DNA from: Gerris lacustris
Taxonomy: Eukaryota > Arthropoda > Insecta > Hemiptera > Gerridae
Assembly: GCA_951217055.1 (NCBI GenBank)
Contig: CATNVA010000018.1
Coordinates: 1,860,001 to 1,924,000, forward strand
Length of the DNA: 64,000 bases
Direction: 5' to 3'
Shown here: piece after piece, positions 33,776 to 46,257 of the stretch
Layout: each line of letters starts with the position of its first letter
Position numbering within the stretch: position 1 is the stretch's first letter
Position numbers and translations under genes: made by a program
Notes under the pieces: model-generated
What the model was told of the DNA's origin: nothing
Database searches by the model: none
Seen by the model: only the letters and a program-made list of their open reading frames with translations

Positions 33776-33903
33776 TCCTGCGTAGCTTAGTTGGTAGAGC
33801 GCTATACTGGAAATATAGAGGCCTGTGGTTCAAATCCCAGCGCTGGAGTGTATTTTTCTCTGTCTCTTTCCCGTATTTAATAATAATTATAATTTGATTT
33901 AAA
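33776..33903 (+). mobile_element. SINE family A, full copy with tRNA-like head
   Basis: 33776-33847 folds roughly as a tRNA. The acceptor TCCTGCG pairs with CGCTGGA with one mismatch, the D-arm is TAGCTTAGTTGGTAGAGC, and the anticodon stem CTATA/TATAG has loop CTGGAAA (anticodon GGA). The T-arm around TTCAAAT has two or three mismatched pairs. The body GTGTATTTTTCTCTGTC and an AT-rich tail follow. Mispairing in the T-stem and the attached tail make it a SINE rather than a working tRNA gene. Its exact duplicate is at 41554-41681. Confidence 0.78.
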
Positions 33904-34003
33904 TTAAAATGTTATCTTTCCGTAGTATGAATACTACCAAAATCGTAAAATATGAAACTATTTATAAGCAGCCTGCAGGTATAACTGCCTGTTTTATAGT
34001 ATA

Positions 34004-35928
34004 CTAGCTGGGTACCCGTGCTTCGCTACGGAGTGTTATTATAATTAGATAAGTTAATAAACAACCATAATGAAACATATAAATTATTTTACTATGTAAG
34101 AATATCTAGATTCTATATCTCTCCCACCTATTTCTATACCCCCTCCTCTTTGATAAGCTAATTTTAAAGATCCTAAATTCCCCCCCCCCCCCAAAGTAAA
34201 ATATGACAAAACAATACATAAAAACTATTATTCTACTCTTAAAGAGCTTTTGCATCATCAATGGTATTCATTACATTTACCCCGTATTCATTACTTTTAC
34301 CATACCTGTGTACTAAATTTAAATTTCCAAAATTCATGTAGGCTGTCATTTTCCCCTTGCTTTGAAGTTTAAGTGGGCAAATTTTTATCGACATCGAACT
34401 AAAACTGTAGATTTGAATAAAAGACATACCCTCATACAGACACTCTTCTTTTTTTATAAGATATAGCTATTTTTCCATATTACCCCCTCCTAAATGAAAA
34501 TACATATGACAGAACTGTACATAACAACAATTAATGTAATCTTAAAGAGCTTTTCAACGATATCCATCTTAAAGGGTATTCAGTTCTTTAACCCCGTATT
34601 CATTATTGTACCCTGTTCCCTGTGTACCAAAATTTAAATTTCGAAAATTCATGTAGACACTGATTTTTTTTTCCTTTGAAGGTCAATTGTGCATTTTTTG
34701 ATCGAGATCGGACAAAAACTATGGATTTGTATAAAGAACATACACACATACGTTGACTTTTAGATATATTTTTCCATTTAACCCCTAAATGCACGTAAAA
34801 ACAATTACTGTACTCTTAAAGAGCTTTTCAACAGTATGCATCATGAAGGGTTTTCAACTTTGACATTTGTACCCCGTACCCTTCTGTACCAAAAATTTAA
34901 TTTCGAACATTCATGTAGACTGTAGACAGAGATCTTCCCCTTGCTTTGAAGGTCAAGTGAGCAAATTTTTATCGAGATCGAATTAAAACTGTTGATTTGT
35001 ATAAAGAACATAAACACATTCACACATATTATGTTGACTTTTATAGATATAGATATACATTTCCATTTTACCCCCCTCCTAAATGAAAATATGACAAAAA
35101 CGTACTTAACAACAATAATTGTACTCTTAAAGAGCTTTCCAACGATATGCATCATGAAGGGTATCCATTACTTTAACATTTGTACCCCGTACCTCTGTGG
35201 ACCAAAATTTTAATTTCGGAAAATCATGTAGACAGTGACCTTCACCTTGTTTGGAAGAAAAAGAGTGTAAAAATGCATCAAATTGGGATAAAACTGTAGA
35301 TTTGTATAAAAGACATTCTCTCATATAGATATACTCTTCTTTTTATATATATATATATAGATATAGTTATATATTCCATTTTACCCCCCTCCTAAATTAA
35401 AATATGACAAAACTACACATAACAACAATTACTTTACTCTTAAAGAGCTTTTCAACGATATGCATCACGAAGGGTATTCATTACTTTGACCCCGTATTCA
35501 TAACTTGTACCCCGTACCGCTGTGTACCAAAATTTAAATTGCGAAAATTCATGTAGACCTTGATTTTTCCTTTGCTTTGAAGATCAAGTGTGCAAATTTT
35601 CATCGAGATCAGACTAAAACTGTAGATTTATATAAAGAACAAATAAGATATAGCTATATTTTTTTTATATTACCCCCCTCCTAAATGAAAATATGACAAA
35701 AGTGTACATACCAACAATTACTGTACCCTTAAAGAGCTTTTCAATGATATGCATCATGAAGGGTATTCATTACTTTGACCCCGTATTTATTACTTGTACC
35801 CCGTACCCTTGTGTACCAAAATTGAAATTTCGAAAATTCATGTAGACCTTGATTGTTTCCTTGCTTTGAAGGTCAAGTGTGCAAATTTTCATCGAGATCG
35901 GACTAAAACTGTAGATTTGTATAAAGAA

Positions 35929-35965
<37 letters not shown>

Positions 35966-35985
35966 GTTGACTTTTATATATATAG
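34004..35985 (-). repeat. second non-coding element family (E2) with 300-bp tandem repeats
   Basis: The left end is CTAGCTGGGTACCCGTGCTT; on the minus strand this ends with a GC-rich hairpin (CCGTAGCGAAGCACGG), eight bases, then CTAG before T. That is the layout of a Helitron 3' end. Inside are six direct repeats of about 270-315 bp, marked by CTTAAAGAGCTTT at 34238, 34541, 34815, 35125, 35438 and 35729. Each includes ACCCCGTACC and CTAAAACTGTAGATTTG. A (CA)n tract ends the array (35933-35962). There are no genes; short minus-strand frames are repeat artefacts. Confidence 0.65.
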
Positions 35986-36222
35986 ATATTATGTTATTTT
36001 AATCAAATTATAGTACAGTTATTATTTTACTTAGTTATTTAGTCGTTATTATTTTATTTTAATTTTAACCAGGACCCCTTGTCCCTATATATATTATTTT
36101 TACCCACCCCTAGCTGCCGACTGAGCAGGGCAAAACCTTAAATCGTAACACTAAGTAATAATAATTCTGGGGATTTCTACAGCCTAAGACTAACTAATCG
36201 TTATTTGGAACATTATTTGTAT
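35986..36222. other. spacer between E2 and the next unit
   Basis: AT-rich with a short C-rich patch (CCAGGACCCCTTGTCCC). Nothing recognised. It is duplicated at about 43770-44006. Confidence 0.45.
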
Positions 36223-39200
36223 ACTAGTGATGCGGTGCATAAAGAACTCGCATAGATTGAGGTCTTACGAGTACATCACCCTTACTATGTTCTCAATATT
36301 GCTACCAGGATAATTTTTCGGTGAAAACCTAACATATTCTTATTCAACCTGAAAACAGGTTTAAAATCATTTTACGAAAAACAGCAATAAGAATAAGCTT
36401 ACTTTTTAAAAAATGATTCTGTCCATTATCTTTATTTAATAATAATATTAACGCAGGCTCGCTACACTCGCCTCTTGATTCAGCATTTCTAGTACATATG
36501 TATTAAATAAAGTTATTGCAGGCTCGCTGCGCTCACCTGTTGATTTAGCGTTTGTAGTAAATATGTATTAAATAAAGTTATAGCAGGCTCGCTGCGCTCG
36601 CCTGTTGATTTAGCGTTTGTAGTAAGTATTTATTAAATAAAGTTATTGCAGGCTCGCTACGCTCGCCTGTTTACACAGGAAATATAGTAATTATTTTATA
36701 AAATAAAGAAGGCTCGCTACGCTCGCCTATTTGATTCAGAATTTGTAGTAAATATTTATTAAATCAAGTTATTGTAGGCTCGCTACGCTCGCCTGATATA
36801 CAGTTAATATAGTAATTATTTAATCAAATTAAAGAAGGCTCGCTACGCTCGCCTATTTGATTCAGGATTTGTTGTAAATATTTATTAAATAAAGTTATTG
36901 CAGGCTCCCTGCGCTCGCCTGTTGATTTAGCATTTGTAGTAAATATTTATTAAATAAAATTATTGTAGGCTCGCTACGCTCGCCTGTTGATTTAGCGTTT
37001 GTAGTAAGTATTTATTAAATAAAGTTATTGCAGGCTCGCTTCGCTCGCCTGTTTATACAGTTAATATAGTAATTATTTAATCAAATTAAAGAAGGCTCGC
37101 TACGCTCGCCTATTTGATTCAGAATTTGTTGTAAATATTTATTAAAAAAAGTTATTGTAGGCTCGCCTGTTGATTTAGCGTTTTTAGTAAATATGTATTA
37201 AATAATGTTATAGCAGGCTCGCTACGCTCGCCTGTTTACACAGGAAATATAGTAATTATTTTATAAAATAAAGAAGGCTCACTACGCTCGCCTATTTGAT
37301 TCAGAATTTGTAGTAAAGATTTATTAAATAAAGATATTGCATGCTCGCTACGCTCGCCTGTTTATACAGTTAAAACAGTAATTATATTATTAAATTAAAG
37401 AAGGCTCGCTACGCTCGCCTGTTTGATTCAGAATTTGTTGCAAATATTTATTAAATAAAGTTATTGCAGGCTCGCTGCGCTCGCCTGTTGATTTAGCATT
37501 TTTAGAAAATATTTATTAAATAAATTTATTGTAGGCTCGCTGCGCTCGCCTGTTGATTTAGCGTTTATAGTAAGTATTTATTAAATGAAGTTATTGCAGG
37601 CTCGCTTCGCTCGCCTGTTTATACAGTTAATATAGTAATTATTTAATCAAATTAAAGAAGGCTCGCTACGCTCGCCTGTTTGATTCAGAATTTTTTGTAA
37701 ATATTTATTAAATAAAGTTATTAAAGGCTCGCTACGCTCGCTTTGTATACAGTAAATATACAAATTATTTAATCAAATAAATTAAAGAAGGCTCGCTACG
37801 CTCGCCTGTTTATACAGTAAATATAGTAATTATTTAATCAAATTAAAGATGGCTCGCTACGCTCGCCAGTTAGGTTCAGGATTTGTAGTAAATATAATTA
37901 AATAAAGTTATTGTATGCTCGCTACGCTCGCCTGTTTATAAAGTATTTGTACGTAATCATTATTTAATATAATTAATTCAGGCTCGCTGCACTCGCAAGT
38001 TTATACAGCATAACATTATCCAGAAATACTAAATAAATTGGTGAGTGCAGCGAACCTTCAATATACCCAGTTAAATGAAAACTAGTTTTAAATGCTGTCT
38101 ATACAGGGCGAGCGCAGCGAGCCAACAATAACATTATTACAACTCCTGTATAAACGTGCGATCACAGCGAGCCTGCAATACCTCTATTAAACAACGTTCA
38201 ACTAAATTTCCAGTTTAAACTGCTTAGTATGCAATAATTATACTAAATAATAATTATCTACAATTGGTTGAAAATATATAGAGTGAAATTTTAATAGTTA
38301 TTTACTCTTTTCTTACTTCTAAACCCTTTAAAACGATGTATAAAATGCCATACGGACGAAAAACGTTTTGTCATTCACCTTATTGGCCGCCATCTTGAAA
38401 ATATAAATTATGAAATTTGAAAAGTTATTGACTCTATTCCTACTTTTAAAGACCTTTAGATTAATGTATTACATGCCAAGCAGATCATTTTTTTTTAATA
38501 GTCCGCCATATTGAAAATATTATGTGTGACATTTTTAATACTTAGATATTCCTTTCCTAAACTTCAAGACCTTTAAATTGATGTATAACATGTCATACTG
38601 ACTAAAAACTTTTTGTTTAGTCGTCCGCCATGTTGGCCGCCATCTTGAAAGTGTGAAGTATTAAATTTTATCAGTTAAATATTATTTTCCTCCTTTTAAA
38701 GGCCTTTAAAACGATGTATAACACACATTAAGCTGACGTAAACTTTTTTTTTAGTCGTCCGCCATATTGGCAGCCATCTTGAAAATATTAACTGTGATAT
38801 TTTATTAGTTACATTTTCTTTTCCTTCTCTTAAAGACCTTTAAAACGATGTATAACACATTATGCTGACTAAAACTTTTTATTTAGTCGTTCGCCATATT
38901 GGCCGCCATCTTGGAAATAATTAGTGAGGAATTTTCAAAAACTATACAGTTCTCAAAAATGCTGAGATGCATCTACGTGCCAAATTTCGCTGAAATTGAT
39001 CAATATTTACTCCAGTTATCGTTAGACAAACAAACAAACTTTTCAAATTCCAAGTCTCTGAAATGAAGAACTCACTACGCTCGTTCAATTATCTACTAGT
39101 GATGCGGTGCATAAAGAACTCGCATAGATTGAGGTCTTATGAGTACATCACACATACTATGTTCTCAATATTGCTACCAGGATAATTTTTCGGTGAAAAC

Positions 39201-41553
39201 CTAACATATTCTTATTCAACCTCAAAACAGGTTTAAAATCATTTTACGAAAAACAGCAATAAGAATAAGCTTACTTTTTAACACCCTCAACTCGGTCACA
39301 TTTGTTGATAACGTTACTACTCATAAAGCCTTTTAAAACAATGTATGGTATATCATTCTGACTACAATCTTCCTCTTTAATCGTCATATTAAAGGACCGA
39401 GATGATGTGAGCCGAATTATATTTCGTATAAATTCGCAAGTTCTCAGGAGCTAAAATGTTTTTCATTCATCCATACATAATCCATATTTAATAAAGTCAT
39501 TGCAGGCTCACCACGCTCACCAGTTTTTACCTACATAATCTTTATTTAATAATATTAATGCAGGCTCGCTACGCTCGCCAATTTATACCGCATTTCTATA
39601 TAATATTTATTTAATAAAAATATTGCGGGTTCGCTGCGCTCGCCTGTTTATATAGCATTTTTACATTATCTTTATTTAATAAAAATTATTGCAGGCTCGC
39701 TGCGCTCGCCTGGTTATACAACATTTGTACGTAATATTTATTTAATAATATAAATCCAGGCTCGCTACGCTCGCCGGTTTATACAACATTTCACATAATC
39801 TTAATTTAATAAAGTTAATGCAGGCTCGCTTCGCTCGCCTGCTTATATAGCATGCATTTGTAGTAAATATTTTATTTAATAAAATGATTGCAGGCTCACT
39901 ACGCTCGCCTGTTATAAATGTAAAATTAATGCAGGCTCGCTACGCTCGCCTGTTTATACAGTATTTCTACATAATCTTTATATAATAATATTATTGCAGG
40001 CTCGCTGCGCTCGCCTGTTATAAAAGTAATATTAATGCAGGCTCGCTACGCTCGCCTGTTATAAAAGCATTACTGCATAATCTTTATTTAATTATATTAT
40101 TGCAGGCTCGCTGCGCTCGCCTGTTATAAAAGCATTTCTGCATAATCTTCATTTAATAATATTAATGCAGGCTCGCTACGCTCGCCTGTTATAAAAGCAT
40201 TTCTGCATAATCTTTATTTAATAATATTATTGCAGGCTCGCCTGTTTATACAGCATTTGTAGTAAATATTTTATTTAATAAAATTATTGCAGGCTCACTA
40301 CGCTCACCTGTTGTAAAAGTATTTGTACATAATAATTATATAATAAAATGAATGCCAGCTCGCTGTGCTCGCCTTTTTATACAGTATTAGTACATAATCT
40401 GTAGCCTTTAAAATTCCTTTAAACGAATTATAACATGTTATGCAGATATGTAAAACTTTTTTTTGTTTTCTTTATATTGGCCGCCATTTTAAAAATATTA
40501 TGTGTTAAATTTGAATAGTTGGATATTCCTTTTCTAGACTTCAAGAGCTTTAAATTGATGTATAACATGTCATACTGACTAAAAACTGTTTGTTTAGTCT
40601 TTCGCCATATTGACCGCCATCTTGAAAATATTAAGTGTAAAATTTTATTAGTTACATATTCTTATCCTCCTCTTAAAGGCCTTTAAAACCATGTATAACA
40701 CATTATGCTGGATATAACTTTTTATTTTAGTCGTCCGCCATATTGGCCGCCATCTTGAAAATATGAACTGAGAAATTTTATTAGTTACATATTCTTTTTC
40801 ATCTCTTAAAGACCTTTAAAACTATGTATAACACATTATGCTGGCTAAAACTTTTTTTTATAGTCGTCCGCCATATTGGCCGCCATCTTGAAAATATTAA
40901 ATGTGAAAATTTATTAGTTACATATTCTTTTCCTCCTCTTAAAGATCTTTAAAACGATGTATAACACATTATGCTGACTAAAACTTTCTTTTTTTGTCGT
41001 CCACCATATTGGGCGCCATCTTGAAAATATTGAGTGAGGAATTTCCAAAAACTATACACTTCTCACAAATGCTGAGATGCATATATGTGCCAAATTTCGT
41101 TGAAATTTATCAATTTTTACTCCAGTTATCGTTAGACAAACAAACACACAAACAAACAAACACACAAACAAACAAACACACAAACAAACAAACACACAAA
41201 CTTTTCAAATCCCAAGTCTCTGTAATGAAGAACTTACTGCGCTCGTTCAATTATTAAGACTTTTGGAAAACCAACTATTTATAATTTAAATCAAATTATA
41301 ATTATTATTAAATACGGGAAACAGACAGAGAAAAATACACTCCAGCGCTGGGATTTGAACCACAGGCCTCTATATCGTAAAATATGAATTTCTAATTAAT
41401 TGTACTAGGTACAGGTACTGATTGGGTACTTTATAATTATAAGCGTTATTTCTCAGTCTAGTTCTTTGTCATTAATGTTGACTTCTCAGATTTGTGGAAA
41501 ATTGAAAGCTTAAATTCGGGATAAGGTATCAATAACGTCAGAGAAAATCATTC

Positions 41554-41681
41554 TCCTGCGTAGCTTAGTTGGTAGAGCGCTATACTGGAAATATAGAGGC
41601 CTGTGGTTCAAATCCCAGCGCTGGAGTGTATTTTTCTCTGTCTCTTTCCCGTATTTAATAATAATTATAATTTGATTTAAA
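41554..41681 (+). mobile_element. SINE family A, duplicated copy
   Basis: Identical to 33776-33903, carried along in the 7.78-kb duplication. Confidence 0.78.
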
Positions 41682-41781
41682 TTAAAATGTTATCTTTCCG
41701 TAGTATGAATACTACCAAAATCGTAAAATATGAAACTATTTATAAGCAGCCTGCAGGTATAACTGCCTGTTTTATAGTATA

Positions 41782-43712
41782 CTAGCTGGGTACCCGTGCT
41801 TCGCTACGGAGTGTTATTATAATTAGATAAGTTAATAAACAACCATAATGAAACATATAAATTATTTTACTATGTAAGAATATCTAGATTCTATATCTCT
41901 CCCACCTATTTCTATACCCCCTCCTCTTTGATAAGCTAATTTTAAAGATCCTAAATTCCCCCCCCCCCCCCAAAGTAAAATATGACAAAACAATACATAA
42001 AAACTATTATTCTACTCTTAAAGAGCTTTTGCATCATCAATGGTATTCATTACATTTACCCCGTATTCATTACTTTTACCATACCTGTGTACTAAATTTA
42101 AATTTCCAAAATTCATGTAGGCTGTCATTTTCCCCTTGCTTTGAAGTTTAAGTGGGCAAATTTTTATCGACATCGAACTAAAACTGTAGATTTGAATAAA
42201 AGACATACCCTCATACAGACACTCTTCTTTTTTTATAAGATATAGCTATTTTTCCATATTACCCCCTCCTAAATGAAAATACATATGACAGAACTGTACA
42301 TAACAACAATTAATGTAATCTTAAAGAGCTTTTCAACGATATCCATCTTAAAGGGTATTCAGTTCTTTAACCCCGTATTCATTATTGTACCCTGTTCCCT
42401 GTGTACCAAAATTTAAATTTCGAAAATTCATGTAGACACTGATTTTTTTTTCCTTTGAAGGTCAATTGTGCATTTTTTGATCGAGATCGGACAAAAACTA
42501 TGGATTTGTATAAAGAACATACACACATACGTTGACTTTTAGATATATTTTTCCATTTAACCCCTAAATGCACGTAAAAACAATTACTGTACTCTTAAAG
42601 AGCTTTTCAACAGTATGCATCATGAAGGGTTTTCAACTTTGACATTTGTACCCCGTACCCTTCTGTACCAAAAATTTAATTTCGAACATTCATGTAGACT
42701 GTAGACAGAGATCTTCCCCTTGCTTTGAAGGTCAAGTGAGCAAATTTTTATCGAGATCGAATTAAAACTGTTGATTTGTATAAAGAACATAAACACATTC
42801 ACACATATTATGTTGACTTTTATAGATATAGATATACATTTCCATTTTACCCCCCTCCTAAATGAAAATATGACAAAAACGTACTTAACAACAATAATTG
42901 TACTCTTAAAGAGCTTTCCAACGATATGCATCATGAAGGGTATCCATTACTTTAACATTTGTACCCCGTACCTCTGTGGACCAAAATTTTAATTTCGGAA
43001 AATCATGTAGACAGTGACCTTCACCTTGTTTGGAAGAAAAAGAGTGTAAAAATGCATCAAATTGGGATAAAACTGTAGATTTGTATAAAAGACATTCTCT
43101 CATATAGATATACTCTTCTTTTTATATATATATATATAGATATAGTTATATATTCCATTTTACCCCCCTCCTAAATTAAAATATGACAAAACTACACATA
43201 ACAACAATTACTTTACTCTTAAAGAGCTTTTCAACGATATGCATCACGAAGGGTATTCATTACTTTGACCCCGTATTCATAACTTGTACCCCGTACCGCT
43301 GTGTACCAAAATTTAAATTGCGAAAATTCATGTAGACCTTGATTTTTCCTTTGCTTTGAAGATCAAGTGTGCAAATTTTCATCGAGATCAGACTAAAACT
43401 GTAGATTTATATAAAGAACAAATAAGGATAAATATAGCTATATTTTTTTTATATTACCCCCCTCCTAAATGAAAATATGACAAAAGTGTACATACCAACA
43501 ATTACTGTACCCTTAAAGAGCTTTTCAATGATATGCATCATGAAGGGTATTCATTACTTTGACCCCGTATTTATTACTTGTACCCCGTACCCTTGTGTAC
43601 CAAAATTGAAATTTCGAAAATTCATGTAGACCTTGATTGTTTCCTTGCTTTGAAGGTCAAGTGTGCAAATTTTCATCGAGATCGGACTAAAACTGTAGAT
43701 TTGTATAAAGAA

Positions 43713-43749
<37 letters not shown>

Positions 43750-43769
43750 GTTGACTTTTATATATATAG
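41782..43769 (-). repeat. E2 element, duplicated copy
   Basis: Same structure as 34004-35985, with one longer C-run and GGATAAATATAG in place of GATATAG near 43425. Confidence 0.65.
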
Positions 43770-44007
43770 ATATTATGTTATTTTAATCAAATTATAGTAC
43801 AGTTATTATTTTACTTAGTTATTTAGTCGTTATTATTTTATTTTAATTTTAACCAGGACCCCTTGTCCCTATATATATTATTTTTACCCACCCCTAGCTG
43901 CCGACTGAGCAGGGCAAAACCTTAAATCGTAACACTAAGTAATAATAATTCTGGGGATTTCTACAGCCTAAGACTAACTAATCGTTATTTGGAACATTAT
44001 TTGTATA

Positions 44008-46247
44008 CTAGTGATGCGGTGCATAAAGAACTCGCATAGATTGAGGTCTTACGAGTACATCACCCTTACTATGTTCTCAATATTGCTACCAGGATAATTT
44101 TTCGGTGAAAACCTAACATATTCTTATTCAACCTGAAAACAGGTTTAAAATCATTTTACGAAAAACAGCAATAAGAATAAGCTTACTTATTAACACCCTC
44201 ATCTCGGTCACATTTGTTGAAAACTTTGCTACTCATAAAGCCTTTTAAAACAATGTATGGTATATCATGCTGACTACAATCTTCCTCTTTAATCGTCATA
44301 TTATAGGACCGAGATGCAAGTTCTCAGGAGCTAAAATGTTTTCCATTCATCCGTACATAATCCATATTTAATAAAGTGATTGCAGGCTCACCACGCTCAC
44401 CTGGTTATATAGCGTTTGTAACTAATATTTATTTAATAATAATAATACATGCTCGCTACGCTCGCCAATTTATACCGCATTTATATATAATATTTATTTA
44501 ATAAAAATATTGCGGGTTCGCTGCGCTCGCCTGTTTATATAGCATTTTTACATTATCTTTATTTAATAAAAATTATTGCAGGCTCGCTGCGCTCGCCTGG
44601 TTATAAAACATTTGTACATAATATTTATTTAATAATATAAATGCAGGCTCGCTACGCTCGCCGGTTTATACAACATTTCACATAATCTTAATTTAATAAC
44701 GTTAATGCAGGCGAGCTTCGCTCGCCTGCTTATATAGCATGCATTTGTAGTAAATATTTTATTTAATAAAATGATTGCAGGCTCACTACGCTCGCCTGTT
44801 ATAAAAGTAATATTAATGCAGGCTCGCTACGCTCGCCTGTTATAAAAGCATTTCTGCATAGTCTTTATTTAGTAATATTATTGCAGGCTCGCTACGCTCG
44901 CCTGTTTATACAGTATTTCTACATAATCTTTATTTAATAATATTATTGCAGGCTCGCTGCGCTCGCCTGTTATAAAAGTAATATTATTGCAGGCTTACTA
45001 CGCTCGCCTGTTATAAAAGTAATATTAATGCAGGCTCGCTACGCTCGCCTGTTATAAAAGCATTTCTGCATAGTCTTTATTTAGTAATATTATTGCAGGC
45101 TCGCTACGCTCGCCTGTTTATACAGTATTTCTACATAATCTTTATTTAATAATATTATTGCAGGCTCGCTGCGCTCGCCTGTTATAAAAGTAATATTATT
45201 GCAGGCTCGCTGCGCTCGCCGGTATATACAGTATTTCTACATAATCTTTATTTAATAATGTTATTGCAGGCTCGCTGCGCTCGCCTGTTATAAAAGCATT
45301 TCTGCATAATCTTTATTTAATAATATTAATGCAGGCTCGCTACGCTAGCCTGTTATAAAAGCATTTCTGCATAATCTTTATTTAATAATATTATTGCAGG
45401 CTCGCGGCGCTCGCCTTTTTATACAGTATTAGTACATAATCTGTAGCCTTTAAAATTCCTTTAAACGATTTATAACATGTTATGCAGATATGTAAAACTT
45501 TTTTTTGTTTTCTTTATATTGGCCGCCATTTTAAAAATATTATGTGTGAAATTTGAATAGTTGGATATTCCTTTTCTAGACTTCAAGAGCTTTAAATTGA
45601 TGTATAACATGTCATACTGACTAAGAACTGTTTGTTTAGTCGTCCGCCATATTGACCGCCATCTTGAAAATATTAAGTGTAAAATTTTATTAGTTACATA
45701 TTCTTATCCTCCTCTTAAAGGCCTTTAAAACGATGTATAACACATTATGCTGGATATAACTTTTTATTTTAGTCGTCCGCCATATTGGCCGCCATCTTGA
45801 AAATATGAACTGAGAAATTTTATTAGTTACATATTCTTTTTCATCTCTTAAAGACCTTTAAAACTATGTATAACACATTATGCTGGCTAAAACTTTTTTT
45901 TATAGTCGTCCGCCATATTGGCCGCCATCTTGAAAATATTAAATGTGAAAATTTATTAGTTACATATTCTTTTCCTCCTCTTAAAGATCTTTAAAACGAT
46001 GTATAACACATTATGCTGACTAAAACTTTCTTTTTTTGTCGTCCGCCATATTGGGCGCCATCTTGAAAATATTGAGTGAGGAATTTCCACAAACTATACA
46101 CTTCTCACTAATGCTGAGATGCATATATGTGCCAAATTTCGTTGAAATTTATCAATTTTTACTCCAGTTATCGTTAGACAAACAAACACACAAACTTTTC
46201 AAATCTCAAGTCTCTGTAATGAAGAACTCACTGCGCTCGTTCAATTA
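44008..46247 (-). repeat. modular satellite unit U6 (diverged copy)
   Basis: The left end CTAGTGATGCGG is at 44008. The 19-mer array (about 44385-45420) has a different internal order from U3 and itself shows a local duplication. The CCGCCATATTGG repeats are at about 45520-46070, and it ends GAACTCACTGCGCTCGTTCA. The last ~800 bp are very close to U3 (31318-33476), but the simple ACAA expansion is absent here. Confidence 0.65.
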
Positions 46248-46257
46248 TATTCACATA

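Larger units (their letters stand above)
28631..36408. repeat. 7.78-kb tandem duplication, copy 1
   Basis: It contains most of U2, all of U3, the SINE pair, the 300-bp array element and the first ~185 bp of the next unit. It matches 36409-44191 base for base at a constant offset of 7778, rising to 7779 after a C-run and 7784 after a 5-bp insertion. Only four substitutions were noticed (28688, 31915, 32649 and 33225 in this copy). Confidence 0.93.
36409..44191. repeat. 7.78-kb tandem duplication, copy 2
   Basis: Direct repeat of 28631-36408. It includes U2 (from 36409), U3 (39096-41254), SINE pair (41283-41681), E2 (41782-43769), spacer, and the start of unit U6 at 44008. Differences from copy 1 seen: 36466, 39693, 40427, 41003, one extra C near 41970 and a 5-bp insertion near 43425. 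The join at about 36402-36410 fuses the start of one unit to the middle of another. Confidence 0.93.

Noticed and set aside
33776..33847. Functional tRNA gene (anticodon GGA)
   Set aside because: The T-stem has two or three mispairs, the variable arm is short although serine tRNAs need a long one, and a SINE body and tail follow directly. Other copies are more decayed.
35770..35961. Frame MCVCVCVCVC...
   Set aside because: A product of the (CA)n tract in the E2 repeat.
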